A stretch of 64,000 bases of DNA from Oscillibacter sp. MSJ-31 (lineage in GTDB: Bacteria > Bacillota > Clostridia > Oscillospirales > Oscillospiraceae), in the NCBI RefSeq assembly GCF_018918025.1, contig NZ_JAHLPT010000007.1:41542-105541 (forward strand), in the 5' to 3' direction. Of this stretch, positions 47,840-55,293 are shown one piece after another (positions within the stretch are counted from its first letter, which is position 1; each line of letters begins with the position of its first letter). Made by a program: the position numbers and the translations under genes. Below the pieces are notes generated by a model. The model was given only the letters and a program-made list of their open reading frames with translations. It did not search any database and was not told the DNA's origin.

Positions 47840-48523
47840 TTACTCATCGGCAGGGCCTTTATCATTGGGCTTGGCCTCGGTCGAAGACGGGTTTTCGGTC
47901 TTTTCAGTGTCTTTCTCATTCATTGCCAGTTCCATTACATTGTCCTTGAACTCTTCCATCTCTTTTAGCTGCTTCCTCTCTTCCGCTTCCTTTCTCTTCA
48001 AGTCAATAAGGAAACTGCAGCAGATAAGGAATACCAGGGGACAAAGAACAGCAATCTTGCCAGGAATACCACCGAACCACCAGAGATGATGAACCCTTGC
48101 GAACCAGTTCCAAATCTTCACGGTCTTACTTTCGATGTTGTCCATCGTGGAATAGTAGTTATCAACGACCTGGTTGTTATCGCCTTTCGTATATACCTTT
48201 CCGTCATCTGTGATTTGAACTATTCTGTGTGTGATTTTTACATATTCTCTGTTGTCCTCATCCCAGATATGGAATGTGATAATATCGTTTTTCTGTAGTT
48301 CATCAATATTGTAGACCTTTTTGCTTATCGTCATTCCGCCCTCTCGGATGGTAGGTTCCATTGAACCAGTAAGGATGATGCCAGGTCTATAATCGAATAA
48401 GTAAAAGTCCTGTTTGTTCTGCCTCGCCTGGAATGCTGCCGCAAAAGTGTATATCGTCATAAGCCCAAGGGCGATAAGTAGTATCCAGGACACAACATTT
48501 GTAATTTTCTTAAAGATTTTCAT
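47840..48523 (-). CDS. sipW: SipW-type (ER-type) signal peptidase I
   Basis: 227-residue membrane peptidase. It has an N-terminal span (VVSWILLIALGLMTIYTFAA), the serine box ILTGSMEPTIREG (Ser about residue 52) and VKITHRIVQI with His (about 95) where ordinary bacterial enzymes have Lys. This Ser/His form is that of SipW and ER peptidases. A second span (AVLCPLVFLICCSFLI) and an acidic cytoplasmic tail follow. SipW processes TasA-type fibre proteins, and this ICE carries two TasA-like proteins (35139 and 22719). The start at 48523 follows ACAGGAGGG. Confidence 0.85.
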   Translation of the reverse strand: MKIFKKITNVVSWILLIALGLMTIYTFAAAFQARQNKQDFYLFDYRPGIILTGSMEPTIREGGMTISKKVYNIDELQKNDIITFHIWDEDNREYVKITHRIVQITDDGKVYTKGDNNQVVDNYYSTMDNIESKTVKIWNWFARVHHLWWFGGIPGKIAVLCPLVFLICCSFLIDLKRKEAEERKQLKEMEEFKDNVMELAMNEKDTEKTENPSSTEAKPNDKGPADE

Positions 48524-48567
48524 TTGTGAAACCCTCCTGTAAAAGTTTGTTTTTAAGTTTTCAACCT

Positions 48568-48603
48568 TAATATAAGATATTAATTTCATCGCTAAAATAT
48601 AAC
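48568..48603 (-). promoter_or_regulatory. ICE-type promoter of the sipW-hydrolase-surface protein operon
   Basis: GTTATA (48603-48598), 18 bp, TATCTT (48579-48574). Confidence 0.7.
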
Positions 48604-48630
48604 CGTTTTTTGAAATTTTTTCAAAAAAAT

Positions 48631-48670
48631 GTTATAATAAAAGTGGGAACCTAATATAATGTAATATAGA
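48631..48670 (+). promoter_or_regulatory. ICE-type promoter of the 48700-50447 operon
   Basis: GTTATA (48631-48636), 18 bp, TATAAT (48655-48660) then GTAATATAG. Confidence 0.75.
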
Positions 48671-48699
48671 AAAACTATTAATTATAGGGGGTTATCACT

Positions 48700-49188
48700 A
48701 TGTATGATTTAGAAAATCTGTCCTTTAAGGGCTTTATAACTCTGGCATCCGGCACGGATGAACAGAAGATGGCAAAAAGCGTAATGGGTCTGAATTGGGA
48801 AAACTGGCACACTGACGGTAAGGACCCTGAAACGGTGGATGAGTATGTTCCCGAAACGCCTACCATAAAACTCTTCAAACACGCTGGATACCTCCAGGTC
48901 GATTTATGCTTCGGTTCCCGCTTTAACCCCGAACTTACGACCGCCTGGAACTTCCTTGAACGCTTCTGTGATAGTGCGAACAGTATAGATGAGAATGATA
49001 CCGCCGTTCCCGTGCTCATCACATCTATTGTTCCTGTAGAAACGGAAGGTAAGGTATATGCTCTCTGCTCCAACCCTATCTTCCATACCCTCCAGCCTGA
49101 ACAGGTAGGGCAGGAAGCAACGGTAATAAGGCTCGTATTTGACGAAGAAGATTGCCAGTTATACAGAGAACAGGAAAACAACAACTAA
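48700..49188 (+). CDS. Hypothetical soluble protein
   Basis: 162-residue protein (MYDLENLSFKGFITLASGTD ...). No family recognised. Mixed alpha/beta composition with aromatic residues and two Cys; acidic C terminus (EDCQLYREQENNN). AGGGGG precedes the ATG. It is the first gene of a two-gene operon, 20 bp before the tail-bearing protein at 49209, and may be its partner. Confidence 0.6.
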   Translation: MYDLENLSFKGFITLASGTDEQKMAKSVMGLNWENWHTDGKDPETVDEYVPETPTIKLFKHAGYLQVDLCFGSRFNPELTTAWNFLERFCDSANSIDENDTAVPVLITSIVPVETEGKVYALCSNPIFHTLQPEQVGQEATVIRLVFDEEDCQLYREQENNN

Positions 49189-49208
49189 TCTTTCGGGGGT
49201 GATTGACG

Positions 49209-50447
49209 ATGACCAATCTGGACCTTTTCAATCTGGAAGAGAATTTAAGCCCAGAAGAATATGTCGAAACAGTGGCGTATATCGCGGAATCTTATGGCCT
49301 GTATGGCTACATAACAGAATACAGGGCCAATGAAGACCACGAAGACAGCGGAATGTATATTCTGGTAGGGAACGACCCCAGCATCGTCAGCAGAGACCCC
49401 GTGGGACTTATCAACAGAGAACAGCGTTCCCCATCTCTCTTCTATCCTGATGCCTGGGCCTGCCGTATCGACGGTGCTAATCAGTTAGAAGTGTTGGAAA
49501 ATATGCTCTGGTATTGTAAGAATGCGGAAGCGATAAATACGCTGTATCGCTCTCACGATGTCAAGGTTCCCGTAAGACTTGGAATAGAAGAAGTGGGGGC
49601 AATCGCTGAAGCAAATGCCTATATCATCAGACCCGATTTTGATGAAGATGCCAAACAGATATACAGAAAACGCCTGGATAAGTATTTTGAGAATGAGAAG
49701 CATTCAGGACCCATTTCTTCCGCATGGCGTAATTTTGTCAGAAGTGAGAGATACAATACCGAAAAGTCAAAACTAAGCAACATCATCAGATTTATCTTTA
49801 ATAACAATCAGAAAGTCAGCTTGAAGCATCTGGCTTCGGACAGAACAAAACTGATAGTCGAAGATATCCAGGAACACGAATACAAAGAACTGAGAAAGAG
49901 ATTAAAAGACTATCCTGATATCATCTACAATGTCTCTGGTAAGGATGTCATAGACCACGGACAGATAAATGGCGGCAAAGACCCGTGGGCAGACGAAATC
50001 AACCACTTTGAGTTCAGGACACTGACATTCAGAAGCTGCGATGAGCCTATTATCGCTGAGATGCTGAACAGCATCCGCCTATCATATGCCGAACAGACAT
50101 TGACCCAGGATAACGATGTTATGTGCCTATCGGTTCCAGTCAATGATTTTCTGAATTTCTCTTTGCTGGCAAAGTCGAACGACATTCAATACAGAATAGA
50201 TAATGAAAGCCAGTTTGGAAATCATCGTCTTAATGAAGTTCCCGTGGTGGTGAAGAAAGATGATGAAGTTATGGTAAAAAGAATATTTAAGAGAATCGTC
50301 GTTGATAAGTGGCAGGGTTATCATTGTATAGATGACAATGATAGAATTTCATTACAACACGCTCTGGAAAGGGCAAAGGAAAAACAACTGGAAGCCAATG
50401 GCTCCAGATTAGATAAATCTAAAAGTAAAGAAGAACCAGAGAGATGA
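49209..50447 (+). CDS. Hypothetical protein with the shared C-terminal tail
   Basis: 412-residue soluble protein with no domain I can name (MTNLDLFNLEENLSPEEYVE ...). The end, ISLQHALERAKEKQLEAN then DKSKSKEEPER-stop, fits the common ICE tail: L..AL.RAKEK, N, a Lys/Ser stretch and a final E-R. Because the rest is unrelated to DUF4116 or LPD1, the tail looks like a portable signal. GGGGGTGATTGACG precedes the ATG at 49209. A candidate translocated substrate of the type IV system by this inference. Confidence 0.6.
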   Translation: MTNLDLFNLEENLSPEEYVETVAYIAESYGLYGYITEYRANEDHEDSGMYILVGNDPSIVSRDPVGLINREQRSPSLFYPDAWACRIDGANQLEVLENMLWYCKNAEAINTLYRSHDVKVPVRLGIEEVGAIAEANAYIIRPDFDEDAKQIYRKRLDKYFENEKHSGPISSAWRNFVRSERYNTEKSKLSNIIRFIFNNNQKVSLKHLASDRTKLIVEDIQEHEYKELRKRLKDYPDIIYNVSGKDVIDHGQINGGKDPWADEINHFEFRTLTFRSCDEPIIAEMLNSIRLSYAEQTLTQDNDVMCLSVPVNDFLNFSLLAKSNDIQYRIDNESQFGNHRLNEVPVVVKKDDEVMVKRIFKRIVVDKWQGYHCIDDNDRISLQHALERAKEKQLEANGSRLDKSKSKEEPER

Positions 50448-50450
50448 AAG

Positions 50451-50483
50451 GAAGCGGCCCTCATATAGGGACCGCTTCTTTTC
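50451..50483 (+). terminator. Terminator of the 48700 operon
   Basis: GAAGCGGCCCT-CATAT-AGGGACCGCTTC followed by TTTTCC. Confidence 0.8.
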
Positions 50484-50501
50484 CTATAATGAAGAAAGAG
50501 T

Positions 50502-50526
50502 ATGACATAAAACCATACTCTTTTTA
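50502..50526. terminator. Terminator at the end of the type IV operon
   Basis: AAAGAGTATG-ACATAAAAC-CATACTCTTT between converging operons. Confidence 0.65.
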
Positions 50527-50528
50527 TT

Positions 50529-50807
50529 TCAATTCATTTTGTTATAGGTATTCAGGTCCTTATCGAAGTAATACCACATATACGCTTGGACCGCCAGACG
50601 GACATCATTGGTGGTCTTTATTCCCATTCTTTCCAACTGATAGTCCAATGCCCCGCCAGAGAACTTATTCCCAAGGCCCATACAGACTTCGGACATAATA
50701 TCGTTCTCATTAACTGGCTCGTTGTCTTCCAGTTTTCTGAATACGATTTCTCTTATCGTGCCCCTCATCGCTCTTGTAAGTTTCTTCATTTCTGCGTGTG
50801 CTGCCAT
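50529..50807 (-). CDS. Small protein at the end of the type IV operon
   Basis: 92-residue soluble protein (MAAHAEMKKLTRAMRGTIRE ...), basic at the start and acidic in the middle. No family recognised. GGAGGTAATTGATT, inside the end of virB4, is its ribosome site; the start at 50807 overlaps the virB4 stop region. Its position suggests a cytoplasmic accessory factor of the type IV system. Confidence 0.6.
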   Translation of the reverse strand: MAAHAEMKKLTRAMRGTIREIVFRKLEDNEPVNENDIMSEVCMGLGNKFSGGALDYQLERMGIKTTNDVRLAVQAYMWYYFDKDLNTYNKMN

Positions 50808-50809
50808 AA

Positions 50810-53371
50810 TCAATTACCTCCTTCAAGTTGTTTTTCTCTCGTTTTGTCTTTCGGTTTAGAGTTCATCATTTCATAGAGTTTAGTGTTCTGCGGGAACTCA
50901 TCTTTAAATGGAATAATGCTGCTTCCTGTATATATCAACCCTTCGCCAGGGTTAGCGTTTGTAATATAGCCCTGCTGAGTATCAGATATATTCAAAAGGG
51001 CAGAGAGTTGGGCCTTGTCCAATTCTGCTTGGTTAAGCATTTGGACGAATTCGCAGTTAGATATCATGGTTCTGGCTATTTCAGAACGAAGAATATCTTC
51101 AACATTCTGAGTAATACCGGTCGGAATAGCACCCCATTTTCTCGCTCTCTTGAACAGGTTCTTCAGGAACTCTGCGGAAAGGTCGTTAGTGAAGAGAAGA
51201 TAAATCTCGTCTATGTAGACCCAGGTTCTACGGCCTTTCTTTCTATTGACGATGATACGGTTCCAGATACTATCCAGAACAATAAGCATAGCAAGCGTCT
51301 TAATAGAATTTCCTACTTCGTTAATGTCATAGACGATGAAGTGGTTATCCGTATTCACATTCGTTTCATAGGCAAATGCGGCAAGGGAACCAGTCGTATA
51401 GAGTTCCAGGGCGGTCGCTAACTGCTTTGCTTCGGGGTCTGGCTGGACGGCAAGCAAATCTTTAAACTCTCTCAATGTGGGGACCTTGGTATGCTCTGGG
51501 TCCAGAACATAGGGGGCATATATCGTTCTAACGCATCTATCTACGATAGATTTAAGTGTTGGTGATATGTATTGTCCACCGCCAAGAACTACCTCACAAA
51601 TGGAAAGGATGAATTCGCTCTTTGCTGGAATGGGGTCTATCTGGGTCCCCTTGTCATCCATACCATAGTCCATATCCATATCCATTGGGTTGATGTGATA
51701 TGGGGAAGTGGAAGATATCTTTATTACTTCGCCGTGGAACGCCTCTGCCATAGGACCATATTCGCGTTCAGGGTCAATTACTATAACATCATCATTCGGC
51801 CTGGACAGAAGAACATTTACCATTTCTCTCTTACCCGCAAAGGACTTACCGGAACCAGGGGTCCCAAGTATAAACCCGTTTCCGTTCTTTCCGTCCTGTC
51901 TGTTGTAGTTGATAATGTTTCCGCTAACGGCATTTACGCCATAATACATTCCATATTTCTGACAAAGTTCCTGGGACGAGAACGGAACGAATATCGCGGC
52001 ACTTTCAGTCGTAAGGGTCCTCTTGATATACAGTTCGTTTCTTGCCAGGGGCAATGCGGATGTAAGACCAAGTTCCTGCTGCCAATTCAGTTTTTTGAAC
52101 TGGCACATATGCCTTGCCGCCACATCCTTCAGCCTCTTCGTTCCCTGGTTAAGTTCCTCCAGAGAGTTTGCCATATGGACTACTACGATAGTGGCAAGTA
52201 TCATATTCTGGTTTCTTCTGCTTATATCTGTAAGCAACTCTTCAGCATCGGCCTGGGCTGCTTTTAGTTCGTAAGATATCGTCTCGGGGGAATAACCCGC
52301 CCGACTTGCTTTCTTCTGCCTATCTATGACATTGGAATTGATGGATACCATCTGGTTTTTAAGCATCTTTATTGCTTTTATCTGGGGAATGGTCTCATAA
52401 TTCACGCTTGTAAGCATATTGATAGGAACCGCTGTAATGTCAGTAAGAATGCTGTCTTTGATGTAGGACGGGAAGTTCGTAAGGAACAGTGCCCTTGCGT
52501 ATGTATCGCCCATAACGAAATAGTCCTTTTTAAATTCAAAGGACATAGGACCAATCATATCTTTGGTCGTAAGTCCTGCCTTACGCATAGCCTTGAAATC
52601 AAAGTCCTTTTCCTCTTCCCACCAGGCCGCTTTTGAACCGAACTCGGCATTTCCCTGGTTGAAGATATCGTGAAGGGTACAAAGACGGTCGTGAGAACTC
52701 TGGGATATTGCCTGGGAACCGCCTATCTTTTTCACATTTTCCTTTATCATCGTATCCAGACGGGTAAACTGGTTTCTGGCTTCCTGTAGGGAACCCGCTT
52801 TTACAGAAATGGTAAGATACTTGTCCCTCTTGATATTGTTTACGCCTTTGTCAAGATTGCTTTGAAGCATCTCATTAAACTCGTCCCTTAAATCGTCCAG
52901 CCCGTCATTTGCCTTTTGAAGTTTCAGTTCGCTGTCGAAATAGTTTTCAGGCAAGTTTCTGTTATTTATGGTTATTTGATACTTAATGCTTGAATCGAAC
53001 GAATTGAGAAGGTCCGCATATCTTGAAAGCATTACCTCCTGGTCTTCTCTCTTTGCCGTGGCATAGTTCATATCCTGTAAGAGATAGGAACGGGTGAACT
53101 CGCCCTGCTTCGTCTCTATGATTCCCTCCTGCGGATATACAGATATATAGGGTATGGTGTCCTGGACAGTCTTGGGAACTTTCATCTTTTTGGGGGCTTT
53201 CTTAATTTTCTTCAGTCTTGCTTTTTCCTCTTTGGCCCTCTGCTTTTGTTCCTGCTTTTCCCTTTTCTTCCTCTCTTTTAATTCTTTCTCGGATACTTCA
53301 ACCTCATATACTTCGTTTGTGCGTTGGTCAAGTATTATATCTTTTTCAGTCTTTTTGTTTTTTCCAAACAT
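50810..53371 (-). CDS. virB4: VirB4-family type IV secretion ATPase
   Basis: 853-residue cytoplasmic ATPase that powers pilus assembly and DNA or protein transfer. A charged N terminus (KEKQEQKQRAKEEKARLKK) precedes the conserved VirB4 region. Walker A is ILGTPGSGKSFAGKREM (about 500) and Walker B WVYIDEIYLLFTND (about 714). GITQNVEDILRSEIARTMIS near 770 is typical of VirB4/TraE (CagE-like) proteins. AGGAGG precedes the ATG. It lies between the PrgI-like gene and the small gene at 50529 in the pilin-to-VirB4 operon. Length is in the normal range. Confidence 0.92.
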   Translation of the reverse strand: MFGKNKKTEKDIILDQRTNEVYEVEVSEKELKERKKREKQEQKQRAKEEKARLKKIKKAPKKMKVPKTVQDTIPYISVYPQEGIIETKQGEFTRSYLLQDMNYATAKREDQEVMLSRYADLLNSFDSSIKYQITINNRNLPENYFDSELKLQKANDGLDDLRDEFNEMLQSNLDKGVNNIKRDKYLTISVKAGSLQEARNQFTRLDTMIKENVKKIGGSQAISQSSHDRLCTLHDIFNQGNAEFGSKAAWWEEEKDFDFKAMRKAGLTTKDMIGPMSFEFKKDYFVMGDTYARALFLTNFPSYIKDSILTDITAVPINMLTSVNYETIPQIKAIKMLKNQMVSINSNVIDRQKKASRAGYSPETISYELKAAQADAEELLTDISRRNQNMILATIVVVHMANSLEELNQGTKRLKDVAARHMCQFKKLNWQQELGLTSALPLARNELYIKRTLTTESAAIFVPFSSQELCQKYGMYYGVNAVSGNIINYNRQDGKNGNGFILGTPGSGKSFAGKREMVNVLLSRPNDDVIVIDPEREYGPMAEAFHGEVIKISSTSPYHINPMDMDMDYGMDDKGTQIDPIPAKSEFILSICEVVLGGGQYISPTLKSIVDRCVRTIYAPYVLDPEHTKVPTLREFKDLLAVQPDPEAKQLATALELYTTGSLAAFAYETNVNTDNHFIVYDINEVGNSIKTLAMLIVLDSIWNRIIVNRKKGRRTWVYIDEIYLLFTNDLSAEFLKNLFKRARKWGAIPTGITQNVEDILRSEIARTMISNCEFVQMLNQAELDKAQLSALLNISDTQQGYITNANPGEGLIYTGSSIIPFKDEFPQNTKLYEMMNSKPKDKTREKQLEGGN

Positions 53372-53387
53372 ATGACATACCTCCTGA

Positions 53388-53888
53388 TTATTTGAAGCCC
53401 TCTTTGGACTTCTTGTATTTGATTGGTTTCTCTGGCTCTGAATTTACTAACTCTTCAAAATAATTCTTAATTTTGTATTTTCTCTTCGTTGGGGCAAGGA
53501 AGTTATAAAAGAACGCGGCTTTTATAAATTGCTCAAACGGCATACCATAGGGTTCTAACCATCCCGCCAGGATGACAGGCAACACAAGAAAGAATGTTAT
53601 GGTCATCTTCGTATCAGTGCTTACGCCAAGTGTTGTCTCAACTTCTGCGGGTGTTTCATCGACGCTGTTTTCCTGGTTGATGATTTCCTCGCCAGTTTCC
53701 ATATCAACTACGATTTCCTGATTTGCCTCTGGCTCTGGGGTTATGACTTTCGGGCTTGGCAGCAGATTAAATACCAAAAGTGCGATTATCGCCGCTATGA
53801 CAAAACATACGGTCTGCCTGGTAGTCATATTTCCTATCAGCTTCGTTTTATATTTTCTGACTTCCTTTGGAATAGGTATTTCTAACAT
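53388..53888 (-). CDS. prgI: PrgI-like type IV membrane protein (VirB3 equivalent)
   Basis: 166-residue protein starting MLEIPIPKEVRKYKTKLIGN, the usual start of the PrgI family. Two spans are present (VCFVIAAIIALLVFNLLPS at about 27 and MTITFFLVLPVILAGWLEP at about 95), separated by an acidic insertion of some 50 residues that is longer than usual. The basic end (APTKRKYKIKNYFEE) faces the cytoplasm and VirB4. AGGAGGTG precedes the ATG at 53888. Order pilin, VirB6-like, PrgI, VirB4 is standard for Gram-positive ICEs. Confidence 0.85.
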   Translation of the reverse strand: MLEIPIPKEVRKYKTKLIGNMTTRQTVCFVIAAIIALLVFNLLPSPKVITPEPEANQEIVVDMETGEEIINQENSVDETPAEVETTLGVSTDTKMTITFFLVLPVILAGWLEPYGMPFEQFIKAAFFYNFLAPTKRKYKIKNYFEELVNSEPEKPIKYKKSKEGFK

Positions 53889-53907
53889 AATCAATACACC
53901 TCCTGAA

Positions 53908-54720
53908 TTAAGACACTCCGACCCAATCTCTTGCTATCTGATTAGATTTTCCTATCAGCAGACAAGCGGCAACACCGAATACAAGATAGGAACCAACATA
54001 TTCTGAGAACCCCGCACCGCTCATAATTCCAGCACCGGCTATGCTCGAGAACAGCATCGCTATCATCAGCATAATTCCGCCTTGTAAGGCAACGGCAAGC
54101 ATTCTCTTTAAATACCTGATTGCTCCGCCAGATGTTCCCTCAAGGAATATGTCCGCTGTGGCTATCGGGGCACCGCAAGCCATAATCATCATTTCAAAAA
54201 GACGAACATAGCATTGGACCTTTATTATGATGTTGATTATCCAGGTAATTGCCCAAGGAAGAATGAGTTTTATAATGAAGCCCAGGCTTTTCATAAGCCC
54301 GTAGTTTCCAGTTTCTTCCGCTGCCAACGCTTTCAGGTCATCGGCTATTCCGCTCATGGTTCCTGCGGATAGCCCTGCGGAATTTACTTTATTGACCATA
54401 AGCGTTCCCCAACTCATCAGTGTTTCCACGATATTCAAAGAGTTTTGAACAAGGAACAGGGCAACAAGAAATTTAAGAAGCATTTTGAAAATTTGCTCGA
54501 TGTTTAATGTATCTGTCGTGTTTTTATCTACAAGTGCGATGAGAAAATAAATCAAAAAGAGAATAAACCCAAGGGGCAGGGCAACATTCTGAAATATTGA
54601 TTTAACAAAGGCCCACGCTTCAGGATAATCTGCCGGTCCTTGAAGTAATATTTGTCCTATGCTTCCGAAAAAATCTGCTCCCGCTATGTAGTCAATCATA
54701 TTTTCGATTGTTTCTTTCAT
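53908..54720 (-). CDS. VirB6/TrbL-like polytopic membrane channel protein
   Basis: 270-residue protein with six or so membrane spans (for example LPLGFILFLIYFLIALVDK, LILPWAITWIINIIIKVQ, GIMLMIAMLFSSIAGAGI). The conserved-looking centre MIMACGAPIATADIFLEGTS is common in clostridial ICE VirB6-like proteins. It likely forms the inner channel of the secretion system. GGAGGTGTTATCCGT precedes the ATG. A hairpin terminator separates it from the upstream pilin gene, so it is made in smaller amount. Confidence 0.8.
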   Translation of the reverse strand: MKETIENMIDYIAGADFFGSIGQILLQGPADYPEAWAFVKSIFQNVALPLGFILFLIYFLIALVDKNTTDTLNIEQIFKMLLKFLVALFLVQNSLNIVETLMSWGTLMVNKVNSAGLSAGTMSGIADDLKALAAEETGNYGLMKSLGFIIKLILPWAITWIINIIIKVQCYVRLFEMMIMACGAPIATADIFLEGTSGGAIRYLKRMLAVALQGGIMLMIAMLFSSIAGAGIMSGAGFSEYVGSYLVFGVAACLLIGKSNQIARDWVGVS

Positions 54721-54749
54721 ACGGATAACACCTCCGGTTTAATAAAATA

Positions 54750-54773
54750 GGGGAGGGAGTTTCCTCCCTCCCC
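54750..54773 (-). terminator. Partial terminator after the pilin gene
   Basis: GGGGAGGGAG-GAAA-CTCCCTCCCC followed by TATTTTATT on the minus strand, within the operon. Confidence 0.75.
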
Positions 54774-54786
54774 GAAAGTTGTAGTG

Positions 54787-55131
54787 TCAGGAAATATAAC
54801 CCATTTTGGTTAGAAAGATTTTAGTTGCTACAATCAATGCTCCAGCAGCGATACAACTAATTCCTTGGGTCCGTCTTTCTGGCTGCTCCTGCATAAAAGA
54901 CATAGCTAAAGAGAATATACCAAAAATGATAGCAGCAATGCCGATTACATTAATAATACTAAAGATGTTATCGAGTAATGTTCCTGCTGCTGTATCAAAA
55001 TCAGGCGGGTTGGAATTGATAGTTACGGCATATGCAGGGCATACCATACTAACGACCGATGCGACCAAGGTAGTAAGACATACACACGCTTTGGTTGCTA
55101 AAGAACTAACTTTGTTGATAAACTTTTTCAT
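54787..55131 (-). CDS. VirB2/TrbC-like pilin
   Basis: 114-residue exported protein: signal peptide ending in VCPAYA (residue about 36), then a periplasm-facing part and two hydrophobic helices (SIINVIGIAAIIFGIFSLAM and GISCIAAGALIVATKIF). This is the size and two-helix layout of VirB2/TrbC-type pilins or the Maff2-like proteins of clostridial ICEs. First gene of the main type IV operon, with a terminator right after it that would favour high pilin levels. Confidence 0.75.
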   Translation of the reverse strand: MKKFINKVSSLATKACVCLTTLVASVVSMVCPAYAVTINSNPPDFDTAAGTLLDNIFSIINVIGIAAIIFGIFSLAMSFMQEQPERRTQGISCIAAGALIVATKIFLTKMGYIS

Positions 55132-55204
55132 TTGAGAATACCTCCAATAAATTTATTTTTGATATTCCCCTCAAATATAAAAAGATTTTTTCTTACCTTT
55201 ACAC

Positions 55205-55242
55205 TACACTATATACTATTAATCTAACGGGCAAAATATAAC
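55205..55242 (-). promoter_or_regulatory. ICE-type promoter of the pilin-VirB4 operon
   Basis: GTTATA (55242-55237), 18 bp, TAGTAT (55218-55213) then ATAG. Confidence 0.8.
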
Positions 55243-55267
55243 CATTTTTTAAAAAATTTTCAAAAAA

Positions 55268-55293
55268 AATAAAGACCCTGGTATCAGGGTCAA
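55268..55293 (-). terminator. Terminator of virD4
   Basis: GACCCTG-ATAC-CAGGGTC then TTTATTTTTTTT; overlaps the stop codon. Confidence 0.85.
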
